NCBI RefSeq assembly: GCF_019039035.1 | Contig: NZ_JAHNZT010000001.1 | Location: 274,049 to 338,048, forward strand | Length of the DNA: 64,000 nt | Direction: 5' to 3' | Source of the DNA: Citreicoccus inhibens | GTDB taxonomy: Bacteria > Myxococcota > Myxococcia > Myxococcales > Myxococcaceae | Shown: positions 35,224 to 43,781 of the stretch, in pieces | How positions within the stretch are numbered: position 1 is the first letter of the stretch | How the letters are laid out: the number at the start of each line of letters is the position of its first letter | Position numbers and translations under genes: made by a program | Notes under the pieces: model-generated | What the model saw: only the letters and a program-made list of their open reading frames with translations | The model's database searches: none | What the model was told of the DNA's origin: nothing

Positions 35224-36503
35224 CCCACGTAGTTGGCCTCCGAGGGGGCGCACTCGAAGTTGAGCGACGGTTGGATTCGCGGCGTGTCGAACACCCGCTC
35301 CAACTGCCCCGGCCGGCGCACCACCACGTGCGCCTGCACCGGCGCGCTGACGTCCACGTCCGGCGTGAAGGTGGTCAATGACAGACAGATGTCGTAGGTG
35401 CCCGAGGGCGGAGTCGTACCCAGCGGCCAGTAGATGTTCTCGGGCCCCAGCCCCTTGCGCGCGTCCACGTCCAGGATGCCTCGGTCCGTGGTGTCGCTGG
35501 GGCCCGGGTTCCAGAACGAGATGAGCTTGCCGGTGGGCGTGCGCACCAGGAGGTCCGCGTCTCCATCGCGATTCCACGTCGCGGTGAACTGGAGCGCGCC
35601 ACCGCCCACGCAGACCCCGAGCGCGCACGACCCGCCATACGCGCAGGCCTGTCCGCACGCGCCGCAGTGAAGCACGTCGGTCCGGGTATCGACACAGGCG
35701 CCACCACAGACCGTGCGTGGCGCGAGGCAATCCGGCTGGCAGGTGTAACCACCCGGCGTGTTCACACACAGCTCGCCCGGCGCGCACTGGGCCGTCCCCT
35801 GATAGCACTCGTCCACGTCCGTGCAGACGCTGGGTTGTCCGTGGCAGGTGTAGCCATGCTCCACCTGGCAGATGCTGTTGCAGCCATCGCCGGACTGGAT
35901 GTTGCCGTCGTCGCAGGTCTCGACGCCGTTGGTCTGCGCGTCGCCACAGACGACCCGGCCCTCCGCTTCAATGGCATCCACCATGTACAACTCGATGACC
36001 GACCCGCGCAGGCGAACGTAGCGGTAGGACGCGCTGCCGCCCCGGAACGGCACCATCGCGATGTGCGTCCCCACGCTCACGTTCACCAGGCGCAACGTCC
36101 CGGTGGTCAGCACCGTGCCATCCGCCCGGAGGAAGTCCACCTGCGTCGCCACCGACAGCGCGACGCCCTGGTAATACACCTTCAGGTTCCCCGTGCCCTC
36201 CTCGCCCGCGCCCATGTCCAGGAGGAGCGACGCGTTGAGCAACCCGAGCACCGTGGCCGCCTCGCCATCCGGCGCGCCCACCGCGTTGTTCGCGTTGAGC
36301 ACCGTGGCCGTGGTCCCCGGTGCCACGGCGTCCGCGTACAGGTCTCCGCCCAGCTTCACGCCCTCGGACGCGCGACCGAGCGGAGCGGGACGGGCGGCCA
36401 GGACCGCCTCGCTCACGGGCGGCTCTCCACACGCGACGCTCAGGAGCCCCGCCAGCAACGGCGCCAGGACGCGCCCCGAAGCCATGCGTCGATGCCTGCC
36501 CAT
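35205..36503 (-). CDS. Lipoprotein with DUF4215 cysteine-rich repeat and EGF-like domain
   Basis: This is a 432-residue exported protein with lipobox LSVAC near residue 25. Residues 50-190 form a beta-rich domain resembling discoidin-like modules. Then comes a myxobacterial cysteine-rich repeat, with CGDAQTNGVETCDDGN and GDGCNSICQVEHGYTC (about 190-235; the C-G-D...G-E-x-C-D-D-G-N pattern is DUF4215). A calcium-binding EGF-like unit follows (DVDECYQGTAQCAPGELCVN), then another Cys-rich stretch and a C-terminal beta domain starting FTATWNRDGDADLLVRTP. It is probably a cell-surface binding or adhesion protein; the partner is unknown. Confidence 0.8.
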   Translation of the reverse strand: MGRHRRMASGRVLAPLLAGLLSVACGEPPVSEAVLAARPAPLGRASEGVKLGGDLYADAVAPGTTATVLNANNAVGAPDGEAATVLGLLNASLLLDMGAGEEGTGNLKVYYQGVALSVATQVDFLRADGTVLTTGTLRLVNVSVGTHIAMVPFRGGSASYRYVRLRGSVIELYMVDAIEAEGRVVCGDAQTNGVETCDDGNIQSGDGCNSICQVEHGYTCHGQPSVCTDVDECYQGTAQCAPGELCVNTPGGYTCQPDCLAPRTVCGGACVDTRTDVLHCGACGQACAYGGSCALGVCVGGGALQFTATWNRDGDADLLVRTPTGKLISFWNPGPSDTTDRGILDVDARKGLGPENIYWPLGTTPPSGTYDICLSLTTFTPDVDVSAPVQAHVVVRRPGQLERVFDTPRIQPSLNFECAPSEANYVGSITYP

Positions 36504-36794
36504 GGTGAACTCGCTTTCGCCCGAGGAACGAGAGGGATTCCGGGCACGGGCCGTCCCGGTTGGGATGTCCTGCCCGCACAAGTCTTTCCCATTTCCTCAG
36601 CGCGCCACGGGTCGCGCGGACCTCCCCGTGGAGGGCTCGACATTCAGCGCGGCGCCGAGGGCGACGAATGCCGCGATGCGAACAGCGCCCCGCACGCAAG
36701 CATTCACCATCGACGGGCGACCCTCCCCTCGGGGTCGTGCGCCTGACGCGCATCGAGTTGTGCGCGCGGCCCAGGTCCCCCCAGAATCGTCGTC
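36504..36794. promoter_or_regulatory. Divergent spacer, no gene seen
   Basis: This is 291 bp between two divergent lipoprotein genes. I see no conserved promoter hexamers, palindrome or credible small frame. It presumably carries both promoters. Confidence 0.25.
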
Positions 36795-37682
36795 ATGCCA
36801 ACGTGGCGCCCTTCTCCGTGGCTCGTGTTGCTCGCGCTCGGCACCTCCGCGAGCTGCGCGAGGAACCTGGCTCCGGCTCCCCCCGAGCCCCCCATCGCAC
36901 GGGCCACCGTCCCGGCCGAGCAGCCCGCCCCGCCCCCGAGCACGCTCCCTCCCGCCACGCTCGACGCCGCGCTTCAGCTCCGCGCGCACGGCCAACACGA
37001 CGAGGGCTTGCGCGTCCTGGAGCGCGTCTTCGTGCACGCCAGCGAGGCCGGGGACGTGGCCACCGCGGCCAGGGCGCTCCATCGGCAAGGAGACCTCCTG
37101 CTCGACCTCCAGCGCTGTGAGGAGGCGGGCCGCTTGTATCAACGCGCCCTCGCGCTCTACGAGGCGCGCGGAGACCTCGCCATGGCCGGACTCGCGGCGA
37201 ACGACCTGGGCTTGTGGAGCCACCGCTGCGGCAGCCTCGAGACCCAGGCCATCCCCTGGTTCACCCTGGCCATGGAGCACCGGCGCGCCGCGGGTGACCT
37301 GCCGGGCCTCCGGGTCAGCGCCAACAACCTCGGCGCCGCGTACTTCAACCTCCGCATGACCGAGGAGGGCCACCGCGCCTACCTGCAAGCGCTCGCCGCC
37401 GCCGAGGCCCTCCACGACGCGAGCGCGGAGCGACAGGTCCACGCCAACCTCGCGCTGCTCTGGACGCTGGAGGCCGAGCACCACGCGGACTGGGACGACG
37501 GTGAGCCACCCCCACCGGTGCCAGCGGACTCTGCCGCCCAGCGCACCGCCCGAGAGCACTTCGCCCGAGCCCTCGAAGCGGCGCGACGCGCGCAGGAGCC
37601 CGAGTCCTCCGTGTGCGACACCTTCGGCCGGTTCAGCAATCGCTGCGACCGCCTGGCGCCACGGGCTCAGCGCGCGCCGTAG
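36795..37682 (+). CDS. TPR-repeat lipoprotein
   Basis: This is a 295-residue exported protein. The signal ends LGTSASC (lipobox Cys near 22), followed by a Pro-rich linker (25-55). About five TPR units lie from 55 to 255 (for example AARALHRQGDLLLDLQRCEEAGRLYQRALALYE and GLRVSANNLGAAYFNLRMTEEGHRAYLQALAAAE). It is probably a periplasmic or outer-membrane scaffold with unknown partners. Its last 16 bases overlap the convergent HEAT-repeat gene. Confidence 0.78.
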   Translation: MPTWRPSPWLVLLALGTSASCARNLAPAPPEPPIARATVPAEQPAPPPSTLPPATLDAALQLRAHGQHDEGLRVLERVFVHASEAGDVATAARALHRQGDLLLDLQRCEEAGRLYQRALALYEARGDLAMAGLAANDLGLWSHRCGSLETQAIPWFTLAMEHRRAAGDLPGLRVSANNLGAAYFNLRMTEEGHRAYLQALAAAEALHDASAERQVHANLALLWTLEAEHHADWDDGEPPPPVPADSAAQRTAREHFARALEAARRAQEPESSVCDTFGRFSNRCDRLAPRAQRAP

Positions 37683-38725
37683 ACGCCGGGCGCGGGCGTG
37701 GGCTCGGAGGGAAGGGCCCGCGACGGGTCGAAGCGCTCCAGGTGGGGCCCCCAGCGCTCCAGGAAGCCCGCGCGCATGAGCGCGGCGTCCTCCAGGACAA
37801 TCCGCTCCAGCGGCACGTCCACGCCCGCGAGCAGGAAGAGCCCCCGCGCCGCGAGCCGCCGCACCTCGCCATCTGAATCATCGAGCGCGTCGAGCAGCGC
37901 GCGCGCCGCCTCGGGACGCGCCAGCGTGCTCAGCGACTCCACCGCGAATCGCCGCGCGCCCTGCATCTCCGCATGGAGGTACTCGACGATGGCCGCGATG
38001 GCCTTGGGCGTACCAGCCGCCAAGAGCAGGAGCATGCGAGGCCGTCCGTGCAACGACGTCGCCTCCAGGCCGAAGGGCTCCAACGCGGGCCCGGGATGGA
38101 AGGTCAGCGCCCGCAGCGCGCCACAGCGAGGGTCCGGATCCTCATCCCCGGGGCGACAGCCGATGGGGTCGGAGCCAGGGCCGAGCACGGCGAGCAGCGC
38201 CTCGGTGGCGCGCGGCTCCGGAGCGGGACGGAAGACGACCTCTCGCATCTGAGCGCGGAGATCCGAGCGCGGATGCAGCGCAGGCAACGCGTCCAGGAAG
38301 GTGTCGCGCTTGGGACGAGAGCCAAAGTAGGCGAGCGCATTCACCGCTTCGTTGCGCAGCTCCATGGAGCTGGGCTCGCGCGCGCGTTGGATGAGCAAGG
38401 GAAGCGCGGCGCTGTCCTGGAGTCGGCCGAGGAGGAACAATCCCCGGCGCTTGGACTCGGTGGACAGGTCGGCTCGCTCCTGGTCCTCCAGGAGCTGATG
38501 CACGAGCGCACCGAAGCGCTCGGAACCCAGCTCCTCGCGGCTGCGGAAGCAGCGCGCCAGCAACTCGAAGCTCTGCGGCAGCGCCACCGCGCGACGCGAG
38601 GACTTCGCGGGTGCGCGGGCCCACGCGAGCAAGACCTCATCCGCTCCAGCCGGCGGCGCCGCCATGGCATGGGCATGCACGCCCAGGACGAACATCCACA
38701 GGGACAGCCAGGAGTGTCGCGGCAT
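37667..38725 (-). CDS. Exported HEAT-repeat protein
   Basis: This is a 352-residue protein with a signal peptide (1-22, ending AMA-AP). From about 60 to 320 it has HEAT/armadillo-like helical pairs (SKRRGLFLLGRLQDSAALPLLIQRA, ELRNEAVNALAYFGSRPKRDTFLDAL, GARRFAVESLSTLARPEAARALLDALDDSDGEVRRLAARGLF). It is probably a periplasmic protein-interaction scaffold; no catalytic residues are seen. It converges with the TPR lipoprotein. Confidence 0.75.
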   Translation of the reverse strand: MPRHSWLSLWMFVLGVHAHAMAAPPAGADEVLLAWARAPAKSSRRAVALPQSFELLARCFRSREELGSERFGALVHQLLEDQERADLSTESKRRGLFLLGRLQDSAALPLLIQRAREPSSMELRNEAVNALAYFGSRPKRDTFLDALPALHPRSDLRAQMREVVFRPAPEPRATEALLAVLGPGSDPIGCRPGDEDPDPRCGALRALTFHPGPALEPFGLEATSLHGRPRMLLLLAAGTPKAIAAIVEYLHAEMQGARRFAVESLSTLARPEAARALLDALDDSDGEVRRLAARGLFLLAGVDVPLERIVLEDAALMRAGFLERWGPHLERFDPSRALPSEPTPAPGVYGAR

Positions 38726-38813
38726 GCAGGGAGTATCCCCTGGCCACGGCGCGGAGGGGAGTCACGGCCACCTGGGCCGCTCCTCCTGACGCAACGTCCA
38801 CCCGCGCGCAGCG

Positions 38814-38844
38814 GCCGGCGGGAGCCACCCGCGCTCCCACCGGC
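38814..38844 (-). terminator. Strong hairpin downstream of the nuclease lipoprotein gene
   Basis: GCCGGCGGGAGC (38814-38825) and GCTCCCACCGGC (38833-38844) pair at 11 of 12 positions around a 7-nt loop, about 20 bases past the stop of the minus-strand nuclease gene. There is no T tract; it is a probable transcription end or RNA 3'-stabilising structure. Confidence 0.45.
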
Positions 38845-38863
38845 ATGCCCCCCCCTGAGCGAC

Positions 38864-40546
38864 CTAGAAGGCCGCGCCGCTCGCGCGCAGACCGGGCGAG
38901 GACGACAGGCTGGACAGGCTCGTGTGCAGCACGAACGTACCGGTGGCGCTCACATCCGGGCTGCGGTTGGCGGACACGCCATCCGTGCCGGCGAGCCCCG
39001 AGGCGAACGTGGCCGAGTCCACGACCGTGCCAGACGCGTTCTTCACCGTCACGGTGTCACCGCTGTTCGACAAGCCGAGCGCGCCCGAGGACGCGGCCAC
39101 CGCGCCCACCGTGCCGGCCGGGATGCCCGACGCGCCACCAAACACGACCACGGCCTTGCCCGCCGCCAGCGACGTACCGCTCACGAACGTGTGCCGCACG
39201 TTGGTCGCGTCGGACACGGTCCAACCGCTCAGGTCCACCGCGGCCGAGCCCGTGTTGACCAACTCCACGAACTCGCCGTTGACGTCCGAGCCCGCCTCGT
39301 TGAGCAGCACCTCGTTGATGAACACCTTGCCGGTGCCACCCGAGGACGTGGTGATGGTGAAGGCCGCGTTGCTCGTGTCCGTCACCGTGGCGTCCGAGGC
39401 ATCGCTCACGCGCACCAGCGCGGAGGTGCTCGCGGTGGCGGGCACCGTCCACGCGTAGCTGCCCGCCGAGGCCGGCGTGCTCGCCACCAGCGTGGTCCAC
39501 GTGGAGCCATCCAGCGTGTACTCCACCTTCACGTTCGTCACGCTGGTGGAGGTCCAGGTGATGGTCTGCGCGCTGCTCGCCGCCCAGCTCTCTCCACCAT
39601 TGGGCGAGCCCACCGTCACGCTCCCGGACGGAACCGAGTCGCCGGGGATGAGGAAGTCCTTGATGATGCCCATGTGCTGCATGCCGCTGGCGCCGCTGTC
39701 CGCCGCCAGCGCCGGGGAGATCTCCGAGATGGGCGAGTACACGCGCGTGTCCGCCACCAGCCCGTTGGCGAACGAGCTGCCACCGATGACGACGGCCGTC
39801 TGATACGGACGCAGGTCGCTGTCCACCAGCACGTGGTCATACGGGCTGTTGCGTCCGGCGTTGGTGTTCGAGTTGCCATTGCGGTCCGCCGGATACGGCG
39901 ACGCGGTGTTCACCACGGCGGACAGCGTGTTCAAGCAGCCCTCCGTGCGGCTGCCGGTGTTGAAGTCTCCACCAATGGCGAGGTAGTCGCCCGCGGGGAC
40001 GTTCGCCTGGATGAAGCTCAGCAGGTTGGTGGCCTCCGTGTTGCGGATGCTGGAGCTGGTGGTCAGCAGGTGCACGCTCACCACCCACAGGTCCTTGGGA
40101 CCCGGCACGTCGATGCGCGCCCACGCGAAGTCGCGGTTGCTCACGCTGGTGTCGTCCCACTCACCCGAGGCGATGATGGGCCAGCGGCTGATGATGCCGT
40201 TGGGGATCTGCGCGCCCCCTTCGCGGTAGTACGAGAAGCCCGTCCCAAACGCCGTGTCCACGAACGAGCGCAGGTCCGCCGCCGAGTTGGACAGGTAGTT
40301 GAACTCCTGAATCATCACGACGTCCGGCTGCGTCCCCTGGAAGATGCGGATGCCGTGTCCCGGGTCGTAGTTCTGCCCGGTCCCGCTGGAGAGGTTCGCC
40401 GCCATCAGGCGCAGGCGCACGCTCGTCAGCGGCGCCTCGGCCGTGGCCAACGGCTCCGACGTCGTCGCCTCCGGCGCGGTGCTTCCACCGCACGCCGCAG
40501 CCAACCACAACGACAGCGCGCCCACCCAGCGCCAGGGAGTCTTCAT
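38864..40546 (-). CDS. Endonuclease/exonuclease/phosphatase lipoprotein with C-terminal lamin-tail domain
   Basis: This is a 560-residue exported protein with lipobox WLAAAC (Cys 19). Residues about 43-285 are an EEP/DNase I-like domain (LMAANLSSG, QPDVVMIQEFNY with catalytic Glu, VVSVHLLTT, IGGDFNTGS with Asn, SPYDHVLVDSDL with the D-H pair, and QHMGIIKDF). About 290-385 is a small beta domain of the Kre9/KNH-like kind (SPNGGESWAASSAQTITWTS). About 390-510 is a lamin-tail domain (FINEVLLNEAGSDVNGEFVELVN, LSGWTVSDATN). It is probably a surface-tethered nuclease or phosphodiesterase; LTD domains in bacteria accompany secreted nucleases. Confidence 0.85.
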   Translation of the reverse strand: MKTPWRWVGALSLWLAAACGGSTAPEATTSEPLATAEAPLTSVRLRLMAANLSSGTGQNYDPGHGIRIFQGTQPDVVMIQEFNYLSNSAADLRSFVDTAFGTGFSYYREGGAQIPNGIISRWPIIASGEWDDTSVSNRDFAWARIDVPGPKDLWVVSVHLLTTSSSIRNTEATNLLSFIQANVPAGDYLAIGGDFNTGSRTEGCLNTLSAVVNTASPYPADRNGNSNTNAGRNSPYDHVLVDSDLRPYQTAVVIGGSSFANGLVADTRVYSPISEISPALAADSGASGMQHMGIIKDFLIPGDSVPSGSVTVGSPNGGESWAASSAQTITWTSTSVTNVKVEYTLDGSTWTTLVASTPASAGSYAWTVPATASTSALVRVSDASDATVTDTSNAAFTITTSSGGTGKVFINEVLLNEAGSDVNGEFVELVNTGSAAVDLSGWTVSDATNVRHTFVSGTSLAAGKAVVVFGGASGIPAGTVGAVAASSGALGLSNSGDTVTVKNASGTVVDSATFASGLAGTDGVSANRSPDVSATGTFVLHTSLSSLSSSPGLRASGAAF

Positions 40547-40984
40547 CCGTCTCGAAATCACAGTCTCAGTCAGCACGATGTCCGGTCCTGCTCCCATCGG
40601 GAGCGTGGAGGTTTCTCGAGAACCACGGCGGCGTGATGCACGCGAGAACGCGCACACAACGACCATCGTGTTTATCGCGCGATTCGAGAAGAGATTGTGT
40701 GAACGAATATGTCTGAAATATCGTTTGGGTGTCGCGGCGGCTGTAGACAGCGCCACGAACAGGTATCGCCGCCCTTGTTCCCAGTGTTCGCAGGCGACGC
40801 ATCCCCCGTCGCCGCACGACACGGGAGGCGTGCGCTCCCGTGCGGGCTCGCGAGATGTCTCCCGTGTCCCATCCAAGGGAGCATCCGAGCCCTCGCCCCA
40901 CGCCTCGCGGCCTGCACCCCGCCAGCGCCAGGAAGCGGCGGCGCGCCGTTGTGGAGCCCGGCCGGGGTGTCCATCGTCGAAGGC
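40547..40984. other. 438-bp gene-free region
   Basis: I see no credible coding frame on either strand. A conspicuously AT-rich patch at about 40650-40740 probably carries the promoter of the minus-strand nuclease gene. From 40793 to 40868 there is a dense set of perfect stem-loops. The right end leads into the small gene at 40985. Confidence 0.5.
40793..40868. ncRNA. Nested perfect hairpins with alternative pairing, candidate structured RNA
   Basis: Stem A: GGCGACG (40793-40799) with CGTCGCC (40807-40813), 7-nt loop. Stem B: CACGGGAG (40820-40827) with CTCCCGTG (40835-40842), 7-nt loop. Alternative stem C: GACACGGGAG (40818-40827) with CTCCCGTGTC (40859-40868), 10 bp. Stems B and C exclude each other, as in leaders that switch. 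Strand and function are unknown. Confidence 0.35.
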
Positions 40985-41287
40985 ATGCGTGCCATCGACA
41001 CCCAGGACGAGCGGATCGCCACGTTGCTGGTCGCGGACGACCGGGACCTGCCCCGAGATGGCAGCACCGACGTGCAGGTGCGCCTGCGCGATGGGCGCCG
41101 CTTCATCGTCACGTTGCACACGTTGGAAGCGCTCGCGCGACGGCTCGATGAAGCACCCGCGTTCGTCGCGTCGGGCGTGCTGCTCGTCAAGCGCATGACG
41201 GACGCGGCGGTGGTGAGCGCCGTGCGCGCGGCGATGGGCGAGGGGCTCGAACGGTACGGCGCGCTCCAGCCCCCCATCGAGGAGTAG
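40985..41287 (+). CDS. Small conserved-looking hypothetical protein
   Basis: This is a 100-residue acidic protein with no signal and no family I recognise. Its predicted pattern is helix, two or three strands (IATLLVADD, TDVQVRLRDGRRFIVTLHT) and a helical C-terminus (LEALARRLDEAPAFVASGVLLVKRMTDAAVVSAV). Codon use matches its neighbours, which supports expression. The start could also be a GTG about six codons upstream. Its TAG stop lies inside the first copy of a 12-bp tandem repeat, and nested hairpins lie 117 bp before its start. Confidence 0.6.
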   Translation: MRAIDTQDERIATLLVADDRDLPRDGSTDVQVRLRDGRRFIVTLHTLEALARRLDEAPAFVASGVLLVKRMTDAAVVSAVRAAMGEGLERYGALQPPIEE

Positions 41288-41338
41288 CGCGAGGAGTAGC
41301 GCGAGGAGTAGCGCGAGGAGTAGCGCGAGGAGTAGCGC
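41279..41338 (+). repeat. Five-copy 12-bp tandem repeat (minisatellite)
   Basis: The unit GAGGAGTAGCGC is repeated five times without error at 41279, 41291, 41303, 41315 and 41327, followed by a partial GAGGAGG. The first copy contains the stop codon (41285-41287) of the small upstream gene, so copy-number change would lengthen only the 3' untranslated region. The perfect identity suggests recent slippage expansion. Confidence 0.9.
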
Positions 41339-41471
41339 GAGGAGGCGCCTGTGGCGCACGCGACGTCCGGACTGGGCGCCTGCGAACACGGGCCGCGCCG
41401 CATGTCCGTGAGCGGATGGACGCCCCACCACGAGGCCCTGTCCGCGAGCACGCGCTGATACCTCGCCGCGG

Positions 41472-41996
41472 ATGAACCGTCATGTCTTGAAGCTCGGTCG
41501 CGTGGGGGCGCTCGTGTCCTGGGGCCTGCTCGCGGCCTGCGCGGGCGAGGACGCGGGTGATGCGCCCCTGGAGACCGAGTCCGTCAAACAGGAGCTCATC
41601 GCCTGCGGCCCGTTCTGTCCACCCGGCTACACTTCGGTGGGGTTCGCGTGCAGCACGGCCTGCCCCGGGGGATGCCCGAACGCGGTGTCCTGCGTCCCTA
41701 CCCCACAGGGCGCCGCCATCACCGCGACGCCGCAATCCGTCCCCGTGCGGCCCGGGACGCTGGGCACGACGCGCATCTGCTGGAACACCTCGGGGCTCCA
41801 CTATCCGGTGTGGATCAAGGTCAGCGCCAACGGCGCGCCCGAGCAGCTCTTCACCAAGGAGAGCGACGCGGGTCGGGACTGTGAGAACGCCACCTGGATT
41901 CAAGCGGGCAGCTCCTACGTCTTCAGCATCCGCACGACGAAGACGGGCGGCGCCGTGCTGGCGAACGTCACGGTCGTAGGGGTTGCAACGCCGTGA
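41472..41996 (+). CDS. Cysteine-rich exported lipoprotein, unknown function
   Basis: This is a 174-residue protein with a lipoprotein signal (LLAACAGED, Cys near 23). A Cys-rich head (CGPFCPPGYTSVGFACSTACPGGCPNAVSC, about 46-75) has a spacing that suggests several disulfides. A beta-sandwich-like C-terminal domain (GTTRICWNTSGLHYPVWIKVSANG...YVFSIRTTKTG) is reminiscent of small surface carbohydrate-binding or Ig-like modules. I do not recognise the family. Confidence 0.65.
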   Translation: MNRHVLKLGRVGALVSWGLLAACAGEDAGDAPLETESVKQELIACGPFCPPGYTSVGFACSTACPGGCPNAVSCVPTPQGAAITATPQSVPVRPGTLGTTRICWNTSGLHYPVWIKVSANGAPEQLFTKESDAGRDCENATWIQAGSSYVFSIRTTKTGGAVLANVTVVGVATP

Positions 41997-42107
41997 CGCG
42001 CAGTGCGTTGGCTCGCCGCGGCGCGAGGCGCTCCTCACTCGACGCCGCACCTCGCCGCGCGCGAAGGAGATTGACGGCGCGGGAGGGGAGCGCTCGGATG
42101 CGCGCCC

Positions 42108-43766
42108 ATGACCCAGCTGCGAACCCGCGCTGAAGCTTCGAAGTACAAGGAAACCTCCCGCCACGCCGATGTGCTCGCCTTCGTCGATGGGCTCTGCCTT
42201 CAGACGAAGCTCGCGCGCCGCGTGGACTTTGGCCGGAGTGGAGAAGGCCAGCCCCTGGTGGCGCTCATCCTGAGCGACCGGGGCTGCTTCACGCCCGAGC
42301 AAGCCCGCAAGCAGAAGAAGATGGTCGTGATGGTGGAGGCCAACATCCACGCGGGCGAAGTGGAGGGCAAGGAGGCGGTGCTCGCGCTCGCACGCGACCT
42401 GACGCTGACCTCGCTGGGCAAGAAGGTGCTCGACTCGCTCTGCCTCGTGCTGATTCCGAACTTCAACCCGGACGGCAACGACCGCATCAGCCCCAACAAC
42501 CGCAAGCTCGACCTGAAGAACCTGGAGGGGCAGGTGAATCCCGAAGGGGGCGTGGGCACGCGCTACACGGGCGAGGGTTGGAACCTCAACCGCGACAGCA
42601 TGAAGCAGGAGGCGCCCGAGACGCGCGCGCTCGCCGCCTTCTACCAGACGTGGTACCCGGACCTGTTCATCGACTGCCACACCACCGACGGCAGCATCCA
42701 CGGCTTCGACCTCACGTACGACACGTCGCACTCGAACGAGCCGCTCTTCAACGAACTGCGCGCCCTCAACCGCGTGCTCCTGGAGCGCGTGGCCAAGGCG
42801 GTGAAGACGCGCCACGGCTTCGACAGCTTCTGGTACGGCAACTACAAGCAGGAGGGAGACCCGCGCTCCGGCTGGCACACATACCCGGCCCTCCCCCGCT
42901 TCGGCAGCCACTACCGCGGCCTGCTGGGTCGGCTCGACGTGCTGCTGGAGACGTACAGCTACATCGACTTCCCGCGCCGCTGCGCGGTGATGCGCGCGTG
43001 GTTGCTGGAGTTGATCCGCGACGCCGCCAGGCACGCCAAGACGTACCGCGCCGCCACCGCCGCCGAGGAGCAGCGCATCATCGCCCGAGGCACCACGCCC
43101 GACGTGAGCGAGATGGTCGGCATCAACTACGGCATCGCGACGCGAGACGCGGAGGGCGCGCTGACGTTCGACTACCCCGCCTATGCGAAGGCCGGGGACA
43201 CCGCGCACATCCAGTCATTCGACGAGGCGAGCATCGCGGCGCGGCGCTTCCCCGGGAAGCGGAAGCGCGAGTACACGATGCCGCACTACCGCACCTTCGT
43301 TCCGACGCACGCGGTGAGCACGCCGGAGGCGTACCTCGTCCCGGCCGAGCTGGCCGCGCGCCTGGAGGGGCACGGCATCCGCTTCGAGCGCCTGTCCGCC
43401 GCGAAGTCCTTCATGGTGGACAGCTACCGCGTCACGCGCCGCGAGGAGACCTTCAGCCCGGACGTGGCCGCCAACATGCCGCCGCCCGGAGAGGCCGAGC
43501 TGCCGCAGAGCCAGAAGCCCAAGCCCGTGCGCTTCGAGACGGTGCTGACGGTGACCCCGGAGCGCCTCACCCGCGAGTTCCCCGCCGGCGCGCTGTACGT
43601 CCCCACCGCGCAGCGTGGCGGCACGTTGGCCGTGTACCTGCTGGAGCCGCACTCGGATGACGGCTTCTGCCGGTGGCAGTTCGTGGACGCGCTGCTCGGA
43701 ACGAACGAGTACTACCCCATCCACCGCGTGGTGAACGCGACGAGCGCGCCGAAGAAGGTGGAGTAG
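42108..43766 (+). CDS. M14-family zinc carboxypeptidase
   Basis: This is a 552-residue protein with the M14 peptidase core in the first 320 residues. The zinc ligands H81-x-x-E84 lie in NIHAGEVEGKE, the substrate-binding NRD is in GEGWNLNRD (about 163), the third zinc His is in LFIDCHTTDG (about 188), and the catalytic Glu is probably in LLETYSYIDF (about 283). There is no signal peptide. The C-terminal 200 residues are beta-rich and not assigned. It probably acts on peptides or cell-wall fragments; exact specificity is unknown. It converges with the MFS gene. Confidence 0.87.
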   Translation: MTQLRTRAEASKYKETSRHADVLAFVDGLCLQTKLARRVDFGRSGEGQPLVALILSDRGCFTPEQARKQKKMVVMVEANIHAGEVEGKEAVLALARDLTLTSLGKKVLDSLCLVLIPNFNPDGNDRISPNNRKLDLKNLEGQVNPEGGVGTRYTGEGWNLNRDSMKQEAPETRALAAFYQTWYPDLFIDCHTTDGSIHGFDLTYDTSHSNEPLFNELRALNRVLLERVAKAVKTRHGFDSFWYGNYKQEGDPRSGWHTYPALPRFGSHYRGLLGRLDVLLETYSYIDFPRRCAVMRAWLLELIRDAARHAKTYRAATAAEEQRIIARGTTPDVSEMVGINYGIATRDAEGALTFDYPAYAKAGDTAHIQSFDEASIAARRFPGKRKREYTMPHYRTFVPTHAVSTPEAYLVPAELAARLEGHGIRFERLSAAKSFMVDSYRVTRREETFSPDVAANMPPPGEAELPQSQKPKPVRFETVLTVTPERLTREFPAGALYVPTAQRGGTLAVYLLEPHSDDGFCRWQFVDALLGTNEYYPIHRVVNATSAPKKVE

Positions 43767-43781
43767 TCCACGCCCGGCCGC

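Noticed and set aside
37973-40636. A very long plus-strand open frame opposite the HEAT and nuclease genes
   Set aside because: Composition is dominated by Arg, His, Gly and Ala with no domain, and the opposite strand carries well-formed proteins with signal peptides.
40547-40984. A small gene in the 438-bp gap
   Set aside because: Open frames there start in poor contexts, have no ribosome sites and are Arg/Pro-rich like other antisense noise.
41279-41338. CRISPR array
   Set aside because: The repeats are 12 bp, directly abutting and without spacers, so this is a simple tandem repeat; no cas genes are present in the window.
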